From Cryptomeria japonica (Eukaryota; Streptophyta; Pinopsida; Cupressales; Cupressaceae), in contig NC_081410.1 of NCBI RefSeq assembly GCF_030272615.1, positions 116,994,140-117,058,139 of the forward strand: a DNA stretch of 64,000 nucleotides. Direction: 5' to 3'. The notes under the pieces were generated by a model. The model was given only the letters and a program-made list of their open reading frames with translations, was not told the origin of the DNA and did no database searches. Within the stretch, counting starts at the first letter, position 1, and every line of letters starts with the position of its first letter. Position numbers and translations under genes: made by a program. Below, piece by piece: positions 10,626-23,649 of this stretch.

Positions 10626-11742
10626 TGTTGGAATCTAGGAACACTAAGAGGGGGGGTAAATCAATATTCTTCAATTTTTTACATTATTAATCCGATTCTT
10701 TGACCACTTAATGCAAATGAACAAAAGAAAGATGCAAACACATTAAAAAAAATATCCACAATACCATAACAACAAAAAATTTACGTGGAAACCTGGTTAA
10801 GGGAAAAACCATGGTGTGATTGAGATCCACAATATTAATATACTCTTTTAGAAGTATAAAAATATTACATGAAGGGAATGCATGTCTGGCACACTTCCTA
10901 GAGCTCACAACTCAAATCATAATAAGGGCTACAACCCTTAAAGGCTCACTACCTTACAAAATGATTACAAAAGATAATTGGAATGTCTGAACTGATAAAC
11001 AACATCTGCAAATGCTAGAATACAATTTCGGTTAAGTACAAAGTACTTTGTTGTGATACACTACTTTGTTCATCTATTTTGTTGTATTCTAAAGCACAAA
11101 TCCTTTACTTGCGCACATGAAACTATGCACAATCACTCACAAATTCTTTCCACTCAACCAGTGATATCAAAAATGATTATATCAATCGCTCTTTTATATC
11201 CACAACATCAAATTATATCTTCTTCGTGTTGGCCCAAAAATGCATAACACACAAATGAAACGTGTATACCAAGTCGGTTCAATCCGAACTCAAATGCATA
11301 TGCAAACCAAAACAAATTTCCCACACACTTCCCACATGTCAGCTAAACATTCTCAAACACACAAACAATCACCAAAATCGATCCACATAATCCGCACAAT
11401 GAATATTCACATGTTAGTACTGATGAACATTGTTCTCCAAAAAAAATTGTACACCAGACCCTCTAACTCCAGAATCAACACCAGAGGCCACAAACCTTGA
11501 ATAAGGTAGATAACACTCCCATAATGCTTTCCAAAGATCTACAGCACCAAATATCCAACCAAAATGAAATGCCAACTAAATTGTTGTACATTTTGTCGAA
11601 TGCCCTATTCTATCTCACCTGACCTCATCAAAGCTCAATCACACTTCTGGTATGAACAAATCATGAACTATGGATCATATTTTTGACATGAGTTTCCATC
11701 AATCATAACATCTGATCATCTATGCAGTATCTCTTTCCAACA
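10626..11742 (-). repeat. Middle LTR of the tandem element (LTR1)
   Basis: On the minus strand it runs TGTTGGAAAG..GATTCCAACA, 1,117 bp. It contains the GGTTTTTCCC..GGTTTCCACGT motif shared by five LTRs in this window (reverse complement near 10783-10814). The neighbouring PPT and PBS confirm both ends. Confidence 0.85.
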
Positions 11743-11754
11743 ATCTCCCCCTTT
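11743..11754 (-). promoter_or_regulatory. Polypurine tract
   Basis: On the minus strand AAAGGGGGAGAT directly precedes the LTR start TGTTGG. Confidence 0.85.
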
Positions 11755-12125
11755 AGTATTGATGGCAACACATAGTGAAAAATGACTAAGTGTCAGACAA
11801 AAACCAAAATATTATACACTACAATATTCCCAAAAAATTGACAACCAGACTCCAAAAATTAAAAACTCCCCCTTAGATCAACATTTTTCACTCTTCTGCA
11901 CTCCCCCTTTGACATCAATGGCAAAGGTAGGGTTTTGTAAATTAAAATTCAAGCCAAAATACTATATACATATATACACACAGTCTTTACTTACAAAAAA
12001 TTGAAGATATTTGCATAGGTGCTTTTCAATGATTCCAAGTGGCTATCCCAGTCCTTCTTTAGGTATTCTAAAATCGTTATAAGGCCACTGAACATATATG
12101 TTTGTATCTATGTTGCTTTCAGATC

Positions 12126-15100
12126 TTAGGGATTACCACTGGCCTGAGCATCCTTCGCATCTGTCAAGGCACTAAGCATAGTGTCCAACTTAGGAGTAAT
12201 ATGACTTCGAAGATCACTAACTCTACCAATTATTCTTTCCCTGTCATGACTCAAACTTCTGATTTTGTCAAGTAAAGATATTACTTTATCTTCATGACTA
12301 TTCAAAGAAACTGACAAGGGATCAACTGACTAAGATATCTGGGCTAGCTCATCCTAATGCTCCTTAGACTTTTTCTCTATGACCTCAGTGAATTTTGATA
12401 GAGATAGGCATGATTTGTAAATATTTCCTCCTTCTGATAATGCACTTTAAACATTCCTAACACAAGTATCTAATGTGGCTCTGTCATCAATGATCATTCT
12501 CTTCAAAGTCCAAAGCCTCTTAGCATTAAACTCATTTTGCACCTTCACTTCAGTAGATTTCTCAAATAATTCAAAATGAGTGTTCACTAAATTGATTAGA
12601 CTCTTCAATTGTTTGGATGGGGAATCTGAAGTGTTGTTTTGAAATGTAGGCAAGAGTTTTTCCAGAACATCAGATGCCAAGGTTAGCAGCTCATTGTCTT
12701 CAGTGTGTGATTTCAGGAGATCCTCATTGGCCTTAGCTTGATCAAAAGATGTCAATTGAAGCTTTTGGATAGGCGATGGAGAGGCAAGGTTGATTGGTCC
12801 TTGCACAAATTCTGGATCATCTATTGTTTTCTTACCCTTCATTGCCCCTGCAGTGCCTCTTGCTTCCGGAATGGGTTCTTGTTTTACCTCAACCTTCTTC
12901 TTCTCTGCGTCCTTCTCTATTTCTACTTTAGCTGGAAGATTTTGAATATCCTCAACCTCATCTTCTTTTTCTGCATCTCCTTCACCCTTATCCACTGCAT
13001 CCTCATTATGGTATCCTTTGGAACATTTACTTTACCTTGATCATCTATCTGCATATCCAGAACAGGAGTATCATCCTTGTCTATTCTTTTAGATCATCCT
13101 AAGTTTTGTTAGGGACAACTTCATATTGATTTTGTAACAAAACTTTTCTCAAAATTTCTTCAGTATCCTTTACAACTTCATCTGTCTTTCCAATCATTAT
13201 CTTATTTACTATTGTCTTACTCTAGAACTCATTCTTTGCTAACTTAAGGATTCTTGCGATTTTCTCCTTTGATATCATGGAGCATAGATTTACTAACAAA
13301 TATTTTCTTAGTCTCTCTTCTTCTACTTTTGCAGTTACTCTCCTCATATCTAATACATTATATAAACTCTTCGGTATTTTGGACATTAATTCTATTAAAG
13401 CTTTGATATATGCATTCAAGTATTCTACAGTAGCTTCTTCCAATGTCCTTTTACAATTCTCATCAAAATTGTCATACCACTCTGATAATGGATTCAAATT
13501 CCCCTTCTTTACTACCTCATTCACTATATCATTTAGAGATATAGGAGGTTTAACTTCAAATTTTCCTTTATTACCTCATCAATTCCAGATGATTTTGGTT
13601 TCTTACCAGATTTCACTCCGCCGGATGGTTTTTCCTTTGTGACTTTAGAGTCCTTAGCAGCTTTGGCCTTTACCTCCTTCATTGCTTCATCTAACTTGGT
13701 TTCTTCATCATCCATAGTAACAAATCTTACTATCTTTCTCTTCTCTCCCTTGCTGGATGATTTGACTGATGATTTAGCTAGTTTTGCAAGACCGGAGGAG
13801 GGAGAAAAACTCCTTGATTGCCTTGGTTTAGGTGCAAATGCTTCCAATTTAGCCTTCTTAATAGTCTACTCTTCAGACGGGATGTTCCTCTTCCTCACCT
13901 CCCAGACCGCCTCCTTAGAAATCCCTATACTCTCTACATAAGCTTCAACTTTCTTCCTGACTTTCTTTTGGATTTTTGACTTCTTGAACTGTTGGTACAA
14001 CTTCAAGCTTTTCTCTGCATAAGTACCAAACCTCTCCTCAGAGGGATCAACACGCTTGCTTAGTAGGTATTGTGCATAAAGTTCCAAAATCTTCTCATCC
14101 ACTTCATATCCCATTGGTGTGATCCATGATGTCATGGGATCAACAAATTCCATCAAACATTGATTTGTATCAACCATGAAACAGATTGTATCCTGGTATT
14201 TCTCCACTATGGACTTAGGGATTATCTCCCTCTCATGCATCTCCTTCTAAAAATTCTTAAAGTATCCCCAAAGATTTGCATTCCGGACCTTAGAGTCACC
14301 AGAGTTATACAAGTATTTTCAGATCTACACACCTACAGGTCTATCAAAGGCCCATTGCACCTGTCCAACTCCCAGAACTTCATTCATGAAGTAGAAAAAT
14401 AGACATAGAATCAGAGTTCCATATTTGAATGTATGTTTCTTATTCTCCTTTATCTTCTTCAAATTCTTCATGAGCTCACTCTAGAGCAGTTCACGAAGGT
14501 CATAGTTCTTATCTTCCTTCACCATCTCATAGACAGCATAGATGGCGGTTTCAAAAACAAAATTTTCCCTAGTAGAATAGTAAACCTTGTAACCAATCAA
14601 CACTAAAGCAAACTTAATATCATACTCCAGAATATCATTAATTATCATTGCTTTATGATCAAAATTTGATCCGGTTGCATTTGTAACAATTTCATTCTTC
14701 ATAGCCTTCAATGAGGGTAGTTACAACCCTATCACAACCCTAATAATACTCTTTATGATCTTGTAGGCCTTGTTTAACCACATAAACTCATCATGCATTT
14801 AGCTCAACACGTACCGAACCCATTCAGGTTCATCAAAAATTATGAATCTAACAAACTGCAAGAAACCCTTATCCTCCAATACTATAAATTTTGGTTTCAG
14901 GTTACCAACTGCATCTTCCATCTGCTTGGTGTATAAATTTAGCGTTTGTGCACTTCCAAGCTCCTCAATATTACAATGCATGTAAAACCTACCATCCTCA
15001 ATATGTAAGACACCATGTGGAACCGATGAACACACACTCTTCAGATCATTTTCCATGGAGATAAATGGATGGATTTTGAAATCAAGTCGGGCTCTCTCTA

Positions 15101-15233
15101 TGATGTCAACAACTAAAGGGGTAGCGGTACCACTTGCAACCATTTTGGAAATTTCAAATTTCAAACTAAAGGGCTTCATCTAGTAAATACCTTTACCACT
15201 AGATTTGGTTTTCACTTAAGAAATCTTCTTCAT
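12126..15233 (-). pseudogene. ORF2 of the non-autonomous element, unknown function
   Basis: One reading frame of about 1,036 codons can be followed from an ATG at 15233 to a stop at 12126. Open blocks at 15179-14799, 14711-14481, 14240-13866, 13847-13533, 12995-12447 and 12317-12126 share that frame; only 13524-13222 is out of phase, implying two compensating indels. Isolated stops separate the blocks. The N-terminal ~450 residues look globular, followed by a Lys/Ser-rich basic stretch (RQSRSFSPSSG..), an acidic Lys/Glu stretch and a C-terminal coiled coil. I recognise no family and see no pol or capsid motifs. It sits between gag and the PPT, where pol would be expected. Confidence 0.65.
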
Positions 15234-15568
15234 GCTTTGGTCGCTCAAAATTTTGTTTGCAGAGCTCTCTTCTCTTATTCTCTTCAAATGTAAATGGAGA
15301 AATGAAATGATAAAAATTCTTTTTAACTTCTACATACCTAACTTTTCATTGTAATAAATGCACTTTACCCTAATACTTCTGGATACTCTGCATCACATAA
15401 AAAATCTTCTACGAATCTTCAAATATGTTCATACTCTTCCAAAACTCCTCCAAAAATATCTGCAATCATCAAATACTACTTTTGCAACCTGCCAGAATCA
15501 TGCACAAATCTCAAATAGGGGGTTTATAGGATTTTCATGAAAATTCCCCCAAGGTCGGATGTCTTCGC

Positions 15569-16730
15569 TTAGTTACTGGATGTAGTTCGAACACTGGAGT
15601 CAGGTGTGGACCCACTTACTGCATCATTGTCGCTCTTCTTAACCCGTGTCTTCTTCATCTGATTCCTTATCTCTTCTACTTTTATTTTTCCCTTATCATA
15701 TACCTTCACATTCTTGTTCTTGTCTACCAGACCATTCCTATTCATATTTCTTCTTCTGCAATATTTTGCAATGTGACCGGATTTGTTGCAAGCATATAAA
15801 ACAATATTTCCTTGTCTAGGCCTAAAGTTCATCTGATTTGCCCTTGATCTACATTGATTAGCAACATGTCCAAACCTACCACATACATAACATCTGACAT
15901 TTCTCCTATTTTGAAATTTTTTTATCACACTTTTGCATTCACTTGACTTATGTCCATACTTATTGCATTTAAAGCATTGACTAGAGAAAGATGGACCATT
16001 AATATTCATCCTATTTCTACATTGACTAGCCATATGAACAAATTTATTGCAAATAAAACAATTACCATTGAACTTATGAGCATTAGGTTGCCTTACCAAA
16101 GGCCTTCTCAAATTTGGTAGTGCCTTGATTAGATACGGAGCTTTCTCCTTTCTCAAATCCAAGACCTCTTGTGTCATTAGCACTTTTTTGGCTTTCAAGC
16201 ATCTCATCAAGTCTCGCTGAAATGATTCTGAAATTTTCCTTATACTCATTTGCATCTTCAAGATCATATTTAAGAAGAAGGGTCTGCTTTCCAAGATCTT
16301 CCTTGGTTTCATGCAATTCATGCTTCAGTTGGTCATTCTCACAATCAAGTCTACAACATCCTTCACATTTATCTTTTAGGGACTGATTAAATCTCTCTTC
16401 ATTCTTCTTTCTTGCTTCAATCTCCTTGGTCAATTTCATCACAGTGGCTTCCACCTCATTCTTCTAAACTACATTCTCTCTAGTAAGCTTCTCACATTCC
16501 TCTATCTTCTCCTTCAGGACTTGGTCATCAATGCTTTGGCTTTTTTTCTCCTTTAACTTATCAACAAGTTCCTTTCTCTTCTCTCTTGACTTGTTCAACT
16601 AATCTTTCAATGACTAGATGAAGTTTTTAGCATCTCAAAGATTTGCTTTCACCTACCGGACCTCAGTTTGGGCTTGATCAAGATCCTCAAGTGCCACAAT
16701 AGGTTGTTGTTGAATACTTCTGAAATCCAT
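15569..16730 (-). pseudogene. gag: Gag-like coiled-coil/zinc-knuckle protein, copy B
   Basis: The start ATG at 16730 lies about 54 bases after the PBS. A coiled-coil region (visible at 16454-16083) is followed, after one frameshift, by three complete CCHC knuckles CFICNKFVHMASQC, CFKCNKYGHKSSEC and CYVCGRFGHVANQC. A fourth, ACNKSGHIAKYC, has lost its first Cys. Multiple tandem knuckles imply nucleic-acid binding. Stops in the first 80 codons and the frameshift make it a pseudogene. It is homologous to copy A, and better preserved in the knuckle region. Confidence 0.78.
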
Positions 16731-16783
16731 TGATTCACCTTCTCAGATCCCCCTCGAGCTATTAGGCTTCTTCTGAGGAACTA

Positions 16784-16797
16784 GGCTCTAATACTAA
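16784..16797 (-). promoter_or_regulatory. Primer binding site, copy B
   Basis: On the minus strand TTAGTATTAGAGCC follows the LTR by one base; it is a degenerate initiator-Met PBS. Confidence 0.65.
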
Positions 16798-16798
16798 T

Positions 16799-17910
16799 TA
16801 TTGGAATCAAGGAACATTGAGAGCAGGCGGTGAATCAATGTTCTTCAATTTTTAACATTATTAATCTGATTCTTCAACCACTTAATACAAATTAACAAAA
16901 GAAAGATGCAAACACATAAAGAAAATATCCACAACAGTATAACCTCGGGATTCTTACGTAGAAACCCGGTTAATGGAAAAACCACAATGGGATTGAGACT
17001 TACAATATTAATATACTCTGTTAGAAGTATAGAAATATTACATGAGGGGAATGCACATGCATTTAGGAACACTGCCTATAGCTCACTGCTCAAATTACAA
17101 TAAGGGCTACAACCCTGGAAGGCTCACTACCTTACAAAATGATTACAAAAGATAATTGGAATGTCTAAACTGATAAACAACATCTGTAAATGCCAAAATA
17201 TAGTTATGGTTAAGCACAAAATACTTTGCTCTGCTACACTACTTTGTTGTATTCTGGAGCACAAATCCTTTACTTGTGCATGTGAAACTACGCACAATCG
17301 CTCATAAATTCTTTTCACACAACCACCAATCTAAAAAATGATCATATCAATCACTCTTTTATATCCACAACATCAAAATATGTCTTCTTCATGTTGGCCC
17401 AAAAACGCATAACACAAGTGAAACGTGTATACCAAATCTATTAAATCCAAACTCAAATACATATGCAGACAAAAAAAAATTGTCCACGCAATTCCCACAT
17501 GTCAGCTAAACATTCTCAAAAACACAAATGATCACCAAAATCAATCCACATAATCTGTACAATGAATATTCACACGTTATTGCTGATGAACACTATTCTA
17601 CAAAAAAAAATTGTACACCGGACCCTCTAACTCACTTCAGAATCAACACCGGAGGCCACAAACCTGGAATAAGGTAGATAACACTCCCATAATGCTTTTC
17701 AGATATCTGCAAAACCAAATATCCAACCAAAATGAAATGCCAACCAAATTACTCTACATTTTATGGGATGCCCTGTTCTATCTCACTGGACCTCATCAAA
17801 TCTTAATCACACTTTCGGTATGAACAAATAATGAACTATGGATGGGATTTATGACATGACTTGCCATCAATGGCAACTTCTAATCATCTATGTAGTGTCT
17901 CTTTCCAATA
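16799..17910 (-). repeat. Right (5') LTR of the tandem element (LTR2)
   Basis: Collinear with 10626-11742 over its 1,112 bp. The minus-strand start is TATTGGAAAG and the end is GATTCCAATA, so both terminal CA/TG dinucleotides have mutated. It is followed on the right by unrelated DNA. Confidence 0.82.
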
Positions 17911-18182
17911 GATCTCACATGATGGCCTCTTGTCTTTCAGCTAGATCATTACTTTGGTGGCTAGTATCTAACTGGAGCAGGACTAAGGGACACAATGCAA
18001 AGGCATAAGATTACAAATGGCATAGAATTAATAGAGAAAATGGGTTTTACTGGAACCCACTAGCACGAAACCTAGGCACGACAACACAACTCGATTCATG
18101 GAGCTTACTGTGATGAGGAATCACTTTTATGTGTCTGCTTGGGGACAAGTAGGAAATTAAGTTGGGGGGAATTATGGGTATA
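17911..18182 (+). mobile_element. Ty3/gypsy 3' remnant with PPT
   Basis: The stretch TGCTTGGGGACAAGTAGG at about 18136-18153 followed by AAGTTGGGGGGA (18159-18170) has the form seen at the 3' end of many plant gypsy internal regions, just before the LTR. A truncated LTR would begin near 18174. No pol domain remains, so this is a fragment into which the tandem element inserted. Confidence 0.4.
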
Positions 18183-19570
18183 TGTTTTGCCTTTTTTTAT
18201 AGCCTTTTTATCAAAATTTAGTTAAGACCTTTATGTTGATATGTTATAGACTTTGATGTTAACTTGACACTTTTTATCACCTAGAATAACTATGAGGACT
18301 ATGATATGTCTATTTAATGAATTATGATATAATATATATAAATGCTTTGAATTGTATGTGAATGTGATAGATTTCATTAATTTGTTGTATATACGATGTT
18401 TTGTGTACCAACATGATAGTCTAACATCTCAATCAAGCTTAGTAGAGCAGTTCTTGTAGCCAAGACTATGCAAGTTCCTGCGGTGATATGCATAATTGAT
18501 TTAAATGAGTCAATAGTGATTTGATTATCTAGACTGTTGGAGAGTGCTATTCATTCAAAGACTTCTTCAGGTGGACGACTAGATCTGTCTTATACATTAT
18601 CATTTAATGTTATGTTGTGTCAAATTACAAATGGATACTAACACCTTGAATATGATCAAGTGGTAAAATCCTATTAGGAATCTAAGTTCTTGATGTTTTT
18701 TTTTAATTTTTTAATAAATGTATTCCTTGATGAAAGAAATGAGTGCCAAATAGATATAGGGTCCATTAGCATAATCTTGATTATAAATAAACTTGAGCAG
18801 AACCAAAAATAGTTAATGCTTAACATCTCTTTTTAACTACAAGTTTGTATTGTAGTAGCATGTACACATTTAAATGAATATGAATGACAATATGAATTGT
18901 TGAATTAAATATCTAATCTTGTTATTTCTCTAAGAGCGTTTTACCCAAGGACTTCTCACTTGAAGTAACACATCTATGAGTTTTGTTTATGCATCTTAGT
19001 TAGATGCTTTAATTTTATTATAATATTTAAAGTAGTTGTAGCATAGTATTTTGGTTATTACGATCATCATATTGTAGCAATGGTGTTTCTCTTATTTAGC
19101 ATAGTGTAAGTGTTAATATTGAATGCCTTTACTGTAATTTTTTTTTTGAAATGTTTCATTATAAGTTGTTATCATTTTGAAGTAATTACTCTCCTATAAT
19201 TTACTTTACTACAACATTTTATATCAACTTAGGATAACAACCTAGGTATAGCCATAGTGCACATACAATACAAACCTATTTCAAGTATATGTATCCTTGG
19301 GTTAGCAATATAAATGTAACCTATATTTAGTTAGGGGTTGCTCAATATTGGATAATTAATCCCTGAGTTGTAGAAGTTGTTAGGTCAACCTTAACCACAA
19401 GTGGATATAGGGAGCTCTACAATGATTCTCATTATTCCCCTTCTTGCGATCCTTTCTTAGTGGATCCTTCTATTTATGATGATATATTTTTTTATGATGA
19501 GCTAAATTTTTGTCATTATAATGTATATTTATGTGAATGTGAAATATATTCGTATACATCTCCTACTAAA
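18183..19570. other. AT-rich spacer, possibly decayed gypsy LTR
   Basis: No coding frame or RNA gene was seen. The left part may be the LTR that follows the PPT at 18159-18170; no matching second LTR is present to test this. Confidence 0.3.
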
Positions 19571-19575
19571 CAAAT

Positions 19576-20706
19576 TGTCGAATATCCCAGACAACTGAGA
19601 GGGGTGTGAATCAATTGTACCAATTAAAATCTTTTACTTATTCCACAGAGACAGAATCGGTAGACAAATTTCTGATTACTTAACCATAAATAGATATAAG
19701 CATGAAAGAAAACACACATGAAACACACATGAACATGGATTTACATGAAAAACCCAATAAGGGAAAAACCACAAAGAATGTTAATTCTCAATTATGAAAC
19801 ACTTGATAGGGTGATACCGGTTAAGGTGATTTTTACAAAAGGTGGTTGATATCAGAATGCTCACTACAAGTAGGCTCACTTCTTGAAAGAAGAAGAAGAA
19901 GAAGGAAAAACAAAGAATCCATTGCTAAAGCACAACTGCCATAACGCTGCAATGCTAGAAGAAACCTTTGGCTCATTGCCTCTGGTACCAAACAACAATA
20001 GCACACAATCTTACTGCTCAAACTCAACTCTTCACAAATTCACAAATATTTGTAGAAAGTAGATCGTCCTCTTCAATCCACTAGCTTCCATTATCTTTTC
20101 ATATTACAATCATTCTCAACTTATACTAATCTCTTGAATTAAGAATCTCTCCAATTCACCCAAGAACAATTTACCAAATCATAATTGTAAATAGGTCTAC
20201 ACTAAACATTCTCGTGGTGGAAAGGAATGAGAAGTGGACCACATCATAACATCAATCAAAACAACACGTTAACCATACACCACAAATATCGAAGAAAAAA
20301 GGAATAGAATCATTCAAGGTCAACCAAACCTGGAATGAACATATCAACAACCATGACTCTAGAGCTCATCATCACATGCCAAATCATAATATCAAAGGTA
20401 AAAACATGAATAACATAAATCAAAAATCTTATCATTAGAATCAGAAATGTGGAGAAACATGGAGCTCTACAAACTTTGCCAGAAAACATCATCATCACTG
20501 CACTAGAATTCTGGAGCACAACTTTCAAATCACCAAAACACGAGAATACCATCTCAAGGAAATATCCAATGACATACCAACATATCCTGAACACATATGT
20601 AACGTACCAAAAATGCAGAACACAAGCCTCTCACTAAATCACTGAATCAATACATTGACATCAATGACAACCATGTTGATATCTCAACAACTTCACATCT
20701 GCAACA
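19576..20706 (-). mobile_element. Solo LTR (LTR3), TSD CAAAT
   Basis: The plus strand begins TGTCGAATATCCC and ends ATCTGCAACA; it is flanked by CAAAT at 19571-19575 and at 20707-20711. It carries the shared AAACCC..GGGAAAAACCAC motif near 19745-19775 and the GAGAGGGG-TGTGAATCA end seen in LTR1 and LTR2. A lone LTR with a TSD indicates LTR-LTR recombination that removed the internal region. Confidence 0.82.
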
Positions 20707-20711
20707 CAAAT

Positions 20712-22080
20712 GTGTGATTTAGACATACCTACGGATTAAAAATAATATGAGAATTTATTACAATTTGTAAGTGGTAAATGTGGGGATAATGAGCCATTTG
20801 TTGATGATACATGTTTCACATCCTTTGTGAGTCACTAATACACATGACATGATACATACATATATGAATATATTCATACATGTTTAACATGATACTTTAC
20901 ATCATGTGAACTACTTTAACACTAAGATTGACCTCTAGGATAATATATCAATAATTATGCACAAAGATTTTTAAAAATGATATGAGCAATTTTTTCAAAA
21001 AAAAATTGGTGTAGAAGTTTTTGAGTTATGGAATCCCAATTTGCTAGCAAATAGGAATTCATTCATCACCACTCATCCTTTTGATCAAAATTATCATATT
21101 TTTGCTCACTTTTGTTGGCTAACATAAATTCATAAAGGATTGAACACCTTCACTGGGTCATGCAATAACTTTTCAAGAGCCCTCTATGTATTTGTATGGT
21201 TAATTTCTTTATTAACATGAGAAGTAATATGTCTTTGTGTCATGATATAGCATTCATTTTGGTAACATATATCCTAAATTATTATGAGGTATTTCCTATC
21301 CAATTTATTCTATTTTTATCTTTTGTATGTTACACGTTATTTTTCATGCTACTAGTTATTATTATTACCATGTATAATTTGTATAATAGAGTAATCTAGT
21401 TATTGCATGGATCTTGTTTCGATGAAATTTCTCTAGAGATAAGAATATCCATATTTTTTTGTATGCCCCTTTTTTTTAAAGCAATTAGAAGCTTCATGAG
21501 CACTCCAATTAAATGTAATCATATTGTATGTTATGGAAGGCATTTATTGACTAGTATCTTATTACAAGAATGAGAAGGTTAATTATTGAAGAGATGCTTT
21601 ATACCATCAATGTTGTAGATATGTTGAAACAATGAGATAGTTAACTTGGTATCTTAGAAACACTTATGTGAAATATAATAATTGTATAAAACTAACAATC
21701 TTGTGAAGAAAAAGTATAAGTATATCTAATCAAGATACCAAAATAATGTAACTAGTGAAGCACTTTGCACTATGTATATAGGTAATGAAACCTCCATTAG
21801 ATCTCATATAAATTATATGTTTGAATATATAAAAATAATCTCTCTCAATTCTTATGGAGACCAACAACACATAAAATATCATTGTGAAGAATATGAAAAA
21901 TACATATTCCATTTACAATTTACAATTTAGAACTTATTTTTGCAAATCATCAAAACGTTAAAATTAAATTCCCTGAGAGAATCAATCTATCACTCCTTGC
22001 CTCCCTCTAGTGTGGAAGATTCATATCTTGGTTTAAAATAGATTCTATTTTTATTTTCTTGATGTGAGTGATGGTTTTCC
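20712..22080. other. AT-rich spacer
   Basis: No supported gene; only short frames without family resemblance. Confidence 0.4.
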
Positions 22081-22112
22081 ATTATATTATACTATCTTGT
22101 TGTTTTTGTTTC

Positions 22113-22248
22113 AAAGAGTAAAATTATATTTATTTAAATAAAACATAATGACAAAGCAATTCACATTTTAAGTCTATCATAAAGAGTAAAATTATATTTA
22201 TTTAAATAAAACATAATGACAAAGCAATTCACATTTTAAGTCTATCAT
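22113..22248 (+). repeat. Perfect 68-bp tandem duplication
   Basis: 22113-22180 and 22181-22248 are identical (AAAGAGTAAAATTATATTT..TCTATCAT). Perfect identity suggests a recent slippage event. Confidence 0.95.
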
Positions 22249-22279
22249 GGTGTTTTTTTGTTTTTTTTTTGTTTTTCTT

Positions 22280-23030
22280 TCTTTATATTAGTAAGAAATT
22301 ACTAAGTTTCTTTGAAATATCTACATAAAAAAGAGTCCATTACAAAGTATTATTATAAATTTGAAATTTGCGATGTTTCTTTCAAATCTTTACGATAAAA
22401 TATGGTTCAAATAAAAGTATTATTTCTAGTAAAATATCTCTAATTTTTTAAGTATAAATGTATGTATGCATGTATCTCTATCTAAAGAAAATAAGGGTTC
22501 ATTACAAGATATTTTTATTCAAGTAGAAAATTTACCTTGTTTCTTCCAAACCTCTATCAAGTGATTCAGAAAAACAATACTACTACTAGTAAGATATGTT
22601 TGAATTTCTTTGAAATATCTATGTATCGTTTAAATCTCTACTTAAAATAAAAGAAATTAATATGAAATTTATCTTGTTTCTTTAAAGTATCTAACTAAAA
22701 TAATGTGGTCTAAAATAGGGTATTTTTGTTAAAAAAAAATTAATAAATTTCTTTGAAATATTATCTTTGAAATGTCAAGATAAAAAGAGAGTCTATTATA
22801 ATTTTTTATTATAAATAGAGAATTTATTTGTTTCTTCCAAATCTTTGGATATTAATGAGCAATTTAAAATATGATATTATAACTAGAATTTCTTAGTTTC
22901 TTTGAATTCTTTTCCTTAAAAAATAATCTATTACAATATAATTACTACTAGAAATTTTCAAAGTTTCTTTTAAATTTCTATATTTCTTTTAAATTTGAAG
23001 TTATTTGTAATTTTCTTCTAAATTGTTGTA
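22280..23030. repeat. Degenerate AT-rich tandem repeat
   Basis: Motifs such as TTTCTTTGAAATATCTA, GTCTATTACAA and TTTATTTGTTTCTT recur every 90-130 bp through this region, with much divergence. This is an old tandem array or a repeatedly duplicated fragment. Confidence 0.5.
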
Positions 23031-23649
23031 TCATATCCTAGTTCAAAAGGATATTATTACTAGTATTCTAATAATCTTATTCTAGTATAAAGTCAACAAT
23101 TTTGAATGAAGGTAGAAAGAAAATAATAAATCTATAACCATTTCAATAAATATGTAAAACAAATATTAATATGTTAAGGTGATGAGTAGTAACACAATAA
23201 AATGCAAAAAGAAGATGATAGGTCAAAATGTTAGACGATTGTTTTATTTGCATATGTTTTAATATTTAGACAAATGATAATTAATATTGTATCAAAAAAT
23301 GATATCTAAGAAAATTAATCTAAAATATGTCAAGTGATATCAGTCTTTAAACAACTTTTTTAAATCAATTTATCATATACCAACAATTGCACCTTGGTGT
23401 GAAATGGGTACACCGAACAGTTGTGGAAGGTCGATTAGGAAAAATGTTGGTATATTTTTTGCATACAATTGTGCAATACATAAGGTCAATCAATAGGGCA
23501 TTTAACAAATGATATTGTTTGTGCGAAAAAGGTCTCAATGGAGACATGATGGGTTTCAATCAAATATGTATCCCCTTTAGGTATCCAAACATGATTAAAA
23601 TTAAACCTCTTCATTAGACAATTAGCAACAATCTCAAGTTATGTTTACA
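23031..23649. other. AT-rich spacer
   Basis: No coding frame, RNA gene or repeat terminus recognised. Confidence 0.35.

Larger units (their letters stand above)
9086..17910 (-). mobile_element. Non-autonomous LTR element in tandem form (LTR-gag-ORF2-LTR-gag)
   Basis: On the minus strand the order is LTR (17910-16799), PBS, gag, ORF2, PPT, LTR (11742-10626), PBS, and a second gag that breaks off near 9086. The segments 15280-17910 and 9090-11742 are direct repeats of about 2.6 kb, diverged by roughly 10-15% by eye. The right LTR is preceded by host-like DNA; the left LTR serves as both a 3' LTR (PPT at 11743) and a 5' LTR (PBS at 10611). No protease, RT or integrase is visible anywhere, so this is a gag-plus-unknown-ORF element of the LARD/TR-GAG sort. 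Unequal recombination between LTRs explains the tandem form. Confidence 0.75.
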
